Part shown: piece by piece, positions 51,792-62,061 of the stretch
Layout of the letters: every line of letters begins with the position of its first letter
How positions within the stretch are numbered: the stretch's first letter is position 1
NCBI GenBank assembly: GCA_034008185.1
Contig: CM067087.1
Coordinates: 44,224,590 to 44,288,589 of the forward strand
Direction: 5' to 3'
Origin: Gorsachius magnificus
Taxonomy: Eukaryota; Chordata; Aves; Pelecaniformes; Ardeidae
DNA: 64,000 nucleotides
Position numbers and translations under genes: made by a program
The notes under the pieces: generated by a model
Databases searched by the model: none
What the model saw: only the letters and a program-made list of their open reading frames with translations
Told to the model about the DNA's origin: nothing

Positions 51792-51849
51792 TACAAGTGC
51801 CGGTGCCAGCCGGGCTACCAGCTGAAGAGGGATGCCAAATCCTGTGAAG
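51792..51849 (+). CDS. MEGF6: MEGF6 exon C, 3' half: rest of the EGF-like domain
   Basis: Directly after the CR1 tail the sequence resumes as YKCRCQPGYQLKRDAKSCE, giving EGF cysteines 4 to 6. It ends in phase 1 at a good donor (gtaagg from 51850). Together with 50819-50886 this makes 126 bp or 42 codons, the same length and cysteine pattern as the human repeat as I recall it. The insertion therefore neither deleted nor duplicated exon bases by this reckoning. The splice donor is intact. Because the inserted length is not a multiple of three and begins with a stop, this half cannot be translated in frame from the first half unless the insert is removed. Confidence 0.88.
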
Positions 51850-54800
51850 GTAAGGCCCTTGCTACCTGCCTGGAGGCGCACATTGAAGGCAATTTTAAAA
51901 GACCCCAGGAATAGAGCTTCGGGTCACGGTATTCATTCGTATTTCACCCTGTTTGCCAAAAGCAGCTTCAGGAATGGCTTATTAACAGGATTAAAACGCC
52001 ATGTGTTTGAGGTGTGAAGTCTACCACGGTTCACAACTTTGAACAAGATTTTGACCTCGTAGACTCCTGGCTGTTTGTTGCCCACTGACGATGATGACAT
52101 AGGTTAGGAACTTAATCGGGTTTTAATTCTAATGTTGTATTCCTCACCAAGTTTTATAGAGAGTTGGCCTGTAGAACATGTTTTATTCTACAGAAAATCT
52201 TTTCTTTATCTGCTTTTGGCTTACGTTGCTGCTAATCGCAGTGTGATTCATTCATCCTCCTCTTCAGGTTTCAAAGCAAACACTGTCACAAGCGGAACAG
52301 AAAAGCTACCTTTGGGTTTGATTACTAGGGTTGGGGTTTTTTTCTCATATATCTTAATGTATTCATCAGTTTTTAAGGCAAATCCCCCCCTTCCCCAACA
52401 CAAGCGCACACACATGGTACCCTGGAATATGCCAGAGAAAGATAAGGCCAAATTTATGGATTTATTGCGCGAAAATTCCTGTCACAAAACCGTTTCCATA
52501 TGGCTCCTCTTCTGCTGAGAGATTTTATATGCTGTGTATAAAGTGTAAGTAAATCCTGCTGTTCAGCTTGCTTCCAACTCCTGCTGTGTGCAACGAGTTC
52601 TTGGCCTTCAGTTTTGGCCTCCCCGAGTCCTGCCCTCCGCAGAGCCTGCGCACGCTGTGCTGCAGCGAGCACCCGCAGCCAGCTCACCTTGCCGTCCCTC
52701 ACGGTGTGGCTGCGTTTTGTCCCTGAGATGGTCATAAGAGTCAGAAAAGGGGAGCGTTAGTGGGGGGACAGGGCGTCGGAGACCTTCCTTCACCATTCTC
52801 CAGCCCATTTCCAAACTTCTCCTGGGTCCTCTGCTGCCTCTGGCACTCGAGATGTCCTTGGCCAAGCCAGCTGGGCCTGAGGACCACTGCGCACTTTCTG
52901 GTGTTTTTTATGGTGGCGTGGTGGGACAGAGGTTGGATCAGCAGGGTCTGAGTGTGGCGATGCCTGGTCAGGAGGGAGTTGTCCCTTGAGCGGTCACGGA
53001 GCAGTTCAAACCTTTGTGTGCTCACTCAGCAGCAAAATGAGCAGGCTCGTCCCCGAATTGATGAGGGTTTGCCACCGCACTGGCAGATGTGGCCGTTCGC
53101 TCCCTGGCGTCATGGGGCTGATGAGGGTCGGCCACCCACTGAAGGCAGCAGTTTGTCACCAGCCAGTAATTACTGAACAGTGGAGAAGGGGCAAGGTCAG
53201 CTTTGTCTGCAGGTGAGACCTTAATGTGGAGTTCGTGTGTATGCCTGGTTACCTGCATTCAGGGTGGTGGAAATCAAAATATAATAGCGCAGCCCCACTA
53301 GAATGACAGCTGTGGTCCGAGGAAGGAGAATCTGTCTCACAAGGGGAGCTCAGCTGGCAAAACGAAGACTGAGTAGGATGCTTTTCTCCCATAACTACCT
53401 TAGCAAATAAACACCTGGGAGAGAAAAGCGCTAGTTAAGCCAACGGACAAGATTTTTATAGGAACAAATGAGCATAAAGTGGCCGTGAATGCATTTGGTT
53501 GGCGATTAGAGATGTTTTAAGTAGAAAAGGTGGGAGGAGGTGAGCCTGGCTGCTTTTCATTTCCAACCAGAAAGGGTGGCTGCTGTAGCGCTAGTTTGGA
53601 TGGAGAAACTCCAGCGTCATGAGGGTATTTACTACAGCAGGCATCGCTGCGCTGCAGGTGCGGAGTCATCCTCACTGACTCCCTGGGCTGTACAGAAACA
53701 CGCAAGCCTAGCCGGTGGTGCAGCCATCAGCGTGGGGGCAAAGGGGATGGGATAGAATGGTGTGACATCAGATGAAGAGGTGAGATTGCTGCTCCGGGGG
53801 TGAGAAGTGTATGGATGTGGCTAGCAGTGGCTCTGATACTTGTGTGAGAAAATGGGCTCTATAAGATGTCTGCTAGAGTGAGTTCCTTATTGGGTTATCC
53901 AGGGATGGTAAGAACAAATACCTTTCTCAACCCACTTTGAGTTTCCCTTCTATAAGTCGTTGCTATTTCTACCCCAAACCTTCCCTGACATAAGAAGGAA
54001 ATTTTACTCCTTACGACTTCATATTGTCTCCGGTGTAAAGTCACGGTTGCTGTGAGGAAGAAAATGGACTCGGTAAGGCCCAGTTCTGTACTTTTAGGTG
54101 CTCTAGAGTTCACGGCAGATAGGACTGGAGACCCTGTTCTTTGCAACCTTGCAGTGAAGGTCTGGAAGGTCCACAGCACATGTGGAGCCCATACTCACAC
54201 TTCACCAAGAACATTGCTGCCGTGGCAGATCAATGCATCACCATGGCTTTTTCAGATGAGCTTCCTGGATGTCCTGGGATATCTGGGAAATAAAACAGTT
54301 CCAGAAAATTTTTTGCCATAGTGTTTAACAGCTTGGAATAGAGCTCCGTAGGATGGAGTCTATTATCCACTGAAGTTAAGTCAAACAATAAGAGCCAAAT
54401 GTGTAGGAAAAAGAACACTAATGAGTTACTTCTAGCTTTTCCTGAAACCTGCCTAGAACAGGAAGGAACAGATATGTCAGTGGAAACCAAGTCAATCAGT
54501 GGTTGCCTTATGTCCTGAAGATCTTTCCTCTACAAACTTTTGTCTTGCCTAAGGACTTCCAAGGCTGCTATCTTTATTCAAATTACTACGTGTTACGAAC
54601 ATCTACCCTATAATTTGTTGTTTTCTTGTTGTCATGTCGCAGATTATTACAAGTTTTACTCTATGCTGTAATCATTCTCAAATTAAAGCTTTAGATGCTC
54701 GGAAAACCTTTACAATATGCAGGTTTAACAGATGCTGTTTGATAGTGATTTCATTTAATTTATCCAAATAAAAAAAGAACTGGCAAATAACTCACTATTT

Positions 54801-56490
54801 CATATCGGCAAGGAACGAGTTCTTACTTGAAGCTAAACCTTTTGTCGAGTGGAAATTGTCAAACTGCAGAGCCAAGTTGTCAGCATTGGAAGTGTCATGT
54901 AGGATGAAGTGCTGCTGTCCCTTGGAAACCTATTTGCAACCTATCATATTGAAAGTCCAACAGAAAATTTCAGTTCTACATCCCTAACAGTGTTTTGGTT
55001 TTTTTTTTTATTATTTTTTATTTTTTTCTAATACTGTCAGGTCAAGCTCTCAGCCTGCAGCCTTGAACGGTTATGTTCTTGAGATGCCAGGAGGTGAAAT
55101 GAGGGGATTTGAAGGTGTTCTGGGGCAATGTCCTCCTTTGCCAAACGGTGGCAGAAAATGCCCTGGCTACACAGAAAAGTGAAAATTGGAGGAAATGAAA
55201 AAAAAAAAAACCACAAACCACCCCGTATTTAGATGTATCTCTATAAAATAGAGGTCTTTCACTCCTATTCCCTTCTCCTGCATAGCTCTGTGTATCTATG
55301 TGGTTAGCCACTGGAAGAGCAAAGCAGAAAGGCCTGGAGGAAAACACCTTCAATGCTTCCCCAGGGTTACTGAAACCCTGACTTGTTGCTGTTGAACTGC
55401 TGTCGACTTTCTGCCTGGTGCCCCTGCAGAAGCTGGCTTGTACAGAGCTTGAGATGGCCAGCGAAGGAGATGTCAGGCTGGAGGCGAGTGAGGAATACCG
55501 GCCAAATGTCTCAAATCAGACGCGGATTGCTAAAACTGAATTAGAGCTTGATCTGAAAGGAAATAGGCTTAAATTTTAAAAAGCTTTATTTGACGCTAAG
55601 AACTCCTCTAAAGGACACATTTTCAAATTGGCTGATGGAATGTTATTCACCAGCATGTGGGTGTAACTAGTGCTCCAAACTGAAACCTCAGCCTTGGGCA
55701 GAATACCAGATTTTGGTATGAAAACTCTGGCTCTTAACTCAAATGAGACCTGTCCAAACAGTCCTGGTATGTCTATTTTTGTGTGTGCAAAGTTTTTATT
55801 TGGGCAAATACATCAGTACGCTTCCAGCAGGTACGTGTTCCTGAAATAAACCCATAAAACATGGTGAAATCTTTGAGGTGGAGACTTCGGCAGATGCTCT
55901 ATAAATAGTGTTTCGAAGTACTTGCCACTTAGAGCGGCTTATCCTTGAAAACTTGTATGATATTGTTCAAAAAAAAGAAAAAAAATCTTGATGTACACCA
56001 TGAATGGCGTATGTTTTTTGACTGAAGGAGGTCTTTTGGGGCTCTTCAGCATTTATTTCCTCTTGAGACTTTTAAACACACATTGTTCCAGGGCAAACTC
56101 CGCCGTTGTATGTGTTTATGGGTTCACACGGATTGGAGTGATAATTGCTATTGTTTAGAGCAGCTCTCAAAATCTTCTCAGTTACAGCAAAATAAGGATA
56201 AAATGGACTTTTCTTGTCCTGCTTCCAAGATGTAATGCGAGCCCAGTTTCCTGCTGTTTAAAGCATTGCTGATGCTCTATGAAAAATGCTGTCCAGCACG
56301 AGAGAAAATAGTGGCTAGAAAAACAACGGCTTTACTGTACACCAAACTCTGTCAAATATTTTTTTTCTCTCCCAGTCTAATCTCTTACAGCTACAGTAAT
56401 CTTCATTGTTAGTTGTAACGATGGCAGGTAAGACCATTTTCAGACAAACCCATGACCTTTAAGTTGACAGTGTGCTCTAATTGGTTTCAG
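51850..56490 (+). other. MEGF6: MEGF6 intron between exons C and D (about 4.6 kb)
   Basis: The intron is bounded by gtaagg and ggtttcag. There are several short A or T runs, among them one near 55.0 kb and A-rich runs near 55.2 and 55.97 kb. No named repeat or additional exon was recognised; the open frames near 52.4-53.2 kb fall in moderately GC-rich sequence and show no domain. Confidence 0.85.
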
Positions 56491-56613
56491 TGATAGACCC
56501 CTGCACAAGTGGGAATGGAGGATGCTCACAAATCTGTCAAAATGAGCGAGGAATTGCAAAATGCGAGTGCCATCCGGGGCGTTTTCTTTCTGCAGACAAA
56601 AAGTCCTGTTTAG
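56491..56613 (+). CDS. MEGF6: MEGF6 exon D: EGF-like domain with abnormal splice donor
   Basis: The acceptor is ttggtttcag (AG at 56489-56490), with a weak pyrimidine tract. The exon reads V-IDPCTSGNGGC, then SQICQNERGIAKCEC, then HPGRFLSADKKSCL. All six EGF cysteines are present, and GIAKCEC mirrors the human GLARCEC. The length to the expected end is 123 bp, phase 1-1. The expected GT at 56614-56615 is CT (tgtttag|ctaaga), while the rest of the donor (taag) looks normal, as if the first intron base changed from G to C. Without splicing, the frame continues 13 codons to TAA at 56652-56654. A GC donor one base earlier would shift the frame. The exon body looks conserved, so the lesion is probably recent, or it is a base-calling error. 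Confidence 0.87.
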
Positions 56614-59218
56614 CTAAGAAACTCTGGACTACTTATTGGGAGGAAAGGTGTTAATCAGTGCTCTGGGTTACTGAGGTTTGAATGGAAAGGGATACGTTAT
56701 ACAAATCTATGTATGCATTTTGAAACAGCGGTTCTCTCTGTGATATTTATGTCAGCCGACGGTCTTGAAGGACCATTTTAGAAATGAGAATTCCTCTGTG
56801 ATCTCTTCAATCATGCTTTCTAGCAACTGGATTTGTAGATGCTGTAGTGTTATTCCAGTAGGGTCCCTTTAAAATAATGACCCAGATACAGCTCCTGGAA
56901 AATTGGTTCAAGTAACACTCTGAACCAGGTCACTGATAACCTATTTAGAATTCAAAGGGCTTTTTAGCTGGAGAACTGTTTCCATATTAATAGAGAAACT
57001 ACTGTGAAGGAAGTAATCATGAAGTCTAAGGTTTCCAAAGAGAGGAGCTTAAAAAGTTGAATCCCAAAGTCCTGTATTTAGTCTGGGATTTATGAAAGGA
57101 TCTGAAGCATTTCTGATCCCAAATGTGGGGGAATTAGAGACCAAAATACCCACCTTTCTCTTTCAATATGATGCTTGGAAGCTAGATAGTTTATCAGTTT
57201 TATGAAGCGCAAAGCACCTGTGGACTTCATGGTGCACAGATTTGTACCAGCCTTGTCAGGATCAGGGTGTGTATTCAGGCACTAATTTTAAACTCCTCCT
57301 TTTGACAACTTGGCCAAAATTTTGCCCAGACTTACTTTGTTGTCTTATCTATACAGAGTACTGGGTGCTTTGCAAAATACTTACTTCCTACTCAAAGTAT
57401 TTTACTCGGTTGTGTGGAAGCCCTTCTGCAAGTAGCATTGCACCCCTCAGTGATCCCCCTCTCTTACTGGGATTACTCACGGGTAAGGTTACTGAAAAAC
57501 CGGTGTCTTCAAGTAGCGTAGATGCTTCACTGATTATTAATAGATGGAAACAGCAGTGGGTTTAATACCAGGTTTAGCATGTTACTTGTTTCATCTCGGA
57601 TGCATGTTGACCATTCTGCTAATTTAGGTATAAACTAAAGCATTAGGTAACTCGCAATGTTATGGAACAAATTTTCTTCCTGACCTCATGGCAACAGTCT
57701 TTTGAATGATTAAGCATCAGGTCTTCACCATGGATATGCAATTATTGTTTTTTCTCCTAGAAATTATTCCACATCTTTTGCAGAATTCAAGCTTTGACTC
57801 TTTGGAAACCGAGCTAGAAGGAGAGAGAGGACAACAGCTTTAGCTGTTAGCTGTACTGACAAGATAGGGAGAAACACATGTGGGATGGTGGCTGTGGTCA
57901 GTTTTACAACTTTTCTATTTGAAAAAGCAGAAAAGGAGAAAAGAACATTTACAGCATTTGCCAACATACTCGCAAAGCGACAATTAATTACAGAAAAAAG
58001 AGAAATAACCAATTTTATTCTGAACAGCAGCTACTCGCATTGCTGCTTCAGAGAAGCTGTCATTTATCCTGAAATTTTCATGAGCTGGTGTGTGGTGTTT
58101 GCACTGCCTGGGGCCTCTTTTTGCAAGTGGGCTGATTGCATTCATAAAGCTCCTTGTGCTCAAGTACAAGGGGCTATGAGTACGGCGCTGGTTACAGCAC
58201 GTATGGAGGGGAAAAAAAAAAACCCAACCTGGTAGAAAGTGATTTGCTGTGGTAAAAGGTGCGGAGCTGCACACAGGACTGTTCTTTCCTGACCCAGGAT
58301 CGTGGCGATGAATAATCTGTATTTCACAAGCAAAATGTCAGAACAAGAGAAGGAGCAGAAGGTCGGTCAGGGGTTTGCCGTGTGTAAGGTAAAGCCAGGC
58401 TTTGCAAGGAGGCTGGTGTTTTCTGCAGCTGTGCTCCACAGCAGCAGTATTTAGTGTAAGCTTTTTGTTGTTTTTTTTCCCAATTATTATTCCTTAAAAA
58501 TATTATTATGCTCTTCCACTAAGTTTTTAGGAAGATGGATGCCTTTGGTGACATTTAACTCCAGACTACAGACTATTGAGTTTAAGGCTGAGACGGCTTG
58601 ACAGAGGACTGGGTGAAGAACAGTCTCCCCACCTACAGCTCTTCACCTTCTTCCTTTTCTTACAGGGGGGGTGAAACTCTTTGGATTAGGGTAGGTGCCT
58701 CCCTGCTGGACTTCTGTGGAAGCAGCTGCAGGGTTCAGGGATGTGACAGAGATCTGTCTGCATTGTACCTGCTGAAACCCAGCCACTGCTTAATCCAAAT
58801 CATTTGACATTCAGAAAATAATCAGCTGTTTCCTGCTCCATTAATTTAAATATAATGGCCCTGAGGACCTAGTGATAATTTTAGGGTACGGGCAGGTAGG
58901 ACTTTCTTCCAAGTTCTTCATTCAACTTCTTTTGCCTTTGCTCTTTTTACAGGAATAATAAGCAAGTTGCTTTGGCTGATATGGTAAATACAATATTTGA
59001 GGTTCAAGGTCTACGGTGTTTAGAAAAAAAGAGTGTTTTGGAGAATAAAGTTGTGAGTTCAGTGTTCCTGGATTCATCAGATGCTGTCATTTGTAGACTA
59101 ACATCAGGATGCTCTTTTCAGTGGATGTTTGGAAATGCAGCCCTGTACGCATAGAGCAATATTATTTTTTTATTTTAATACCCATGTGAATGTCTTTGCC
59201 TTTCTCTCTGCTTCGTAG
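56614..59218 (+). other. MEGF6: MEGF6 intron between exons D and E (about 2.6 kb)
   Basis: The intron starts with the non-canonical ctaaga described for exon D and ends in a good acceptor (tctctctgcttcgtag). No repeat family or RNA gene was recognised in it. Confidence 0.8.
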
Positions 59219-59341
59219 ACGTTGATGAGTGTGCAGAAGGGAGAGCCAGGTGTGCTCATCGTTGTGTGAACACTCCAGGATCCTTCACCTGCGTCTGTAA
59301 TCCCGGCTTCGAGCTGGGGGCTGATGGAAAGCAGTGCTACC
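59219..59341 (+). CDS. MEGF6: MEGF6 exon E: calcium-binding EGF-like domain
   Basis: This is a 123-bp exon in phase 1-1. The acceptor is ctgcttcgtag (AG at 59217-59218) and the donor is gtaagt from 59342. It encodes [16 protein letters not shown] followed by [11 protein letters not shown] and [14 protein letters not shown]. Six cysteines and the complete calcium-binding signature are present. The QCY ending plus a split Arg codon shared with exon F reproduces the human QCYR-IEMEIV junction as I recall it. No lesions are visible. If exons C and D were skipped, exon B would join here in frame (the G of B plus AC gives Asp), so E could still be used. Confidence 0.95.
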
Positions 59342-59783
59342 GTAAGTGACACTTCTACAGCCACGCATTTCGGGCTATCTTATCTGCAAACTGCTACGCT
59401 TCATTTTTAATGCAGCTGGATTAGCATTCCCAGCAAAATAAACGTATGCAAAAGCTCAGGCTTAATACTGTTTTCTTCATCATCTGCTACTGCTGGTTTT
59501 GCAGGTTGATACATTCCTAAGCCTGTGTTCACAGATCTTAATTACTGCATTTCAGAGAGCAAATAGCCCTGTTGGTTTGTCTTCAGAGTCTGGTGAATGC
59601 TGTTGCCGAGCTACCAAAATATTGCTATTCTATGAAATATATTCATTCCTGCCCCCCTCCTCCCAATTTTTTTATGTGCTGGATCTGATGCAAAAGAAAG
59701 CCAACATGACGTTCTGCTCTTCTCTTTATCTGTCCAGGTTTACTCAAGTTTCTCCTGAGATTATTGACACTGTTAAGTAGATG

Positions 59784-59821
<38 letters not shown>

Positions 59822-61923
59822 CAGCAAGATTGGGGATGAAAAAAGTATTTGAAAAACTAAAATTTCCCAAACTAAAACTGAGCCCTGCTCTCTTCCCTCT
59901 TGCCAGCGGGGTTTCTTAATCAGCACTACTTTTCTTGAGAAGGGAACAGAATCCCAGCACTGTTAGTTGATAGGTGATCCCTGGGCTGTCCTTGAGGGCA
60001 AATTGAGATTAATAAAGGAGGTGATGTGGAAGAGTTGGTGTTGTTACGGACCTAACATAAGCTCACTGGAATGCAGACAAAAGCATGACCTGTTTTAGCA
60101 AAGAGGTGGGCAAAGATCATTCAGTCTAATAATACTGTGCAAGAACTTTCAGCAGAGTTTCCTTAGGAAAACACGCTGCATGCCAGAGAATGAGTGCTTG
60201 CTTTAAGAATTTGTGTGCAAGAAATACTTACTAAGGATGAAATTCACTTTCAAAGCATTAACATACATTAACAACAAAACCCAAAAAACGTGAGACACAT
60301 ACTGGAGAATTATTTCATAGGTGATGGGGAACTGTGAGTAGTGCAATGGCGGAAGAAATGCAATTAATGTATAGATACGAAGCGATCAGTTATGGGGATA
60401 AAAAAGTGGTTTGGACCACTTAGATTTTATTGTGATTTTCTGATATTTTTTCCTGATGTTCAGCAAATCTCAGGGGATGGTGATTCTCTGTGCCTTATGT
60501 GCGATATTACAGAGCAAACAATAAAAATAAAAACATTCTGCATATATTTATGATCAGGATTATCCCAGTGTTTGAGCAATTTACAGTCTTTGTTTATTCC
60601 TTCATTCCCCCCGTGGCATGGGGAAGAGCTGTTATTCCAGTTTTACTGATGAAGAACTGAGAAAAAGTAAATGATGAAGATAGCGTATGAAGTCAGATTC
60701 TGCATTGGATCATGGGGTTTCCTAAATCCCAGTTTAACACACAGGGCAGGAGGCTAGATTTCTTCTTCCTGGTGCAAATAATCATACCATGCATGAGATG
60801 TAGCCTTCCATATATATTCTCCTAATTTATACCCTCTTCCAGCTAGACTTGTATTTCTTGTTGGCAGGCAGGTTGCTCCCCGGGGGCACAAAAAGGAATG
60901 GGAGCCACTGACATAGATGTGTCCGTGAGCCATGGCAGTGGGGAAATGCCGTCCTTCTGCACCAGACCTGATGGCTGCCGCTCTGAGCTGGGGCATTCCT
61001 GGAAGTATGATGGCTCCATTAGGGACAGTGTCTCTCAGTTCTCATACATAGTGTGGGAAATTAATTCCTCTCTAGCTCTGTAACAAGACAATCTGGCTAA
61101 TTCTTCAAGAGAAACTTTGAACTGAACTTATTATATTTTCTTTTCATCCTAAAGAAATCATTTAACTAAGTACCTTGGTGGGAATGAGATGGACAGGTGT
61201 TCCTTTTCCTCTATGAGGGTTTCCACTGGGCCTGGCCAAAAAGTTGTGAGGATTGCCCAGCGCAACCGAGTGTGGGAGGATGGGGTGGTCTGTCAGGGCG
61301 AAGGAGGCTGGCGACAGCATCATACCACAACCCTGTCTTAATTGAAGGGGGACAAAGTCTCAGCAGAGAAGCTGTCCCCTTGAAGGGACGTCCAAGAGTC
61401 CAAACCTGCAGATTGTTTTGCTTTGTGGTTAGGTGTCAGGCCTGGCAACAGGACTCTGCTATGAAAATTTTACGGCATTTGTGTTTGGTGGATGTTTCAG
61501 AACCCAACTCTTACCCATTAGCATACAAAACTAAAAGCTGCGGTCTGTGTTGAGATGAACCACCCGCGTTCCTCAGATGGTTCCTTTCCTTCTCTGGGGC
61601 AAGGGCAGAACTCACTATTGGGTTCAAAAAAAGCATAAATCTCAGGAAACCCGTGAACGGTCCCGTAGCTTGCAGACTGCTGAAACACTGAGCTGGCTTC
61701 ACATTACCGAAGTCGAGAGCATCCACTGTTATGACACAAGGAGACAAATACCTGGAGTTCAGTGACTCCAGAACAGGCTCTTCTCGGGTGTGCATGGAAG
61801 CCGAGTTTATATTTCCTGCTACAGCAGTTGGCTTATGGATGCTTTTTTACAGAAGGCTTGCTCTCCAGTGACTCTCCCTCCGTGCTTGCTTCTTAACATC
61901 CTTTTGATTTATTTCTCTGCAAG
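59342..61923 (+). other. MEGF6: MEGF6 intron between exons E and F (about 2.6 kb)
   Basis: The intron is bounded by gtaagt and ctctgcaag. It contains the A32 tract at 59789-59820 and otherwise nothing that I can name. Confidence 0.88.
59789..59820. repeat. A32 homopolymer
   Basis: A run of 32 A on the + strand. It could be the tail of a retroposed RNA, but the preceding bases do not resemble any element or gene that I know and no target-site duplication is apparent. Confidence 0.9.
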
Positions 61924-62061
61924 GCATCGAAATGGAAATTGTCGATAGCTGCCAGGACAACAACGGTGGCTGCTCTCATCACTGCGAGCACACGACTGCG
62001 GGGCCGCGCTGCTCCTGCGACAACGGCTATCGCCTCGATTTTGATGGCAAAACGTGCGCAG
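61924..62061 (+). CDS. MEGF6: MEGF6 exon F: EGF-like domain with IEMEIV linker
   Basis: This is a 138-bp exon in phase 1-1. The acceptor is tttctctgcaag (AG at 61922-61923) and the donor is gtaatt from 62062. It begins with the linker R-IEMEIVDSC, which is nearly identical to human MEGF6 as I recall it and is the strongest single identifier in the window. It continues QDNNGGCSHHC, EHTTAGPRCSC and DNGYRLDFDGKTC. Six cysteines are present. The first cysteine is preceded by DS, not D-E, so this is not a classic calcium-binding module. No lesions are visible. The next expected exon was not found before the window ends. Confidence 0.95.

Noticed and set aside
51850..56490. A tRNA, snRNA or other small RNA gene in the later introns
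   Set aside because: No internal promoter boxes or recognisable secondary structure were found.
56612..56618. A GC-type donor (gctaag) for exon D
   Set aside because: It would end the exon one base early and put exon E out of frame, and it lacks the usual strong AG before GC.
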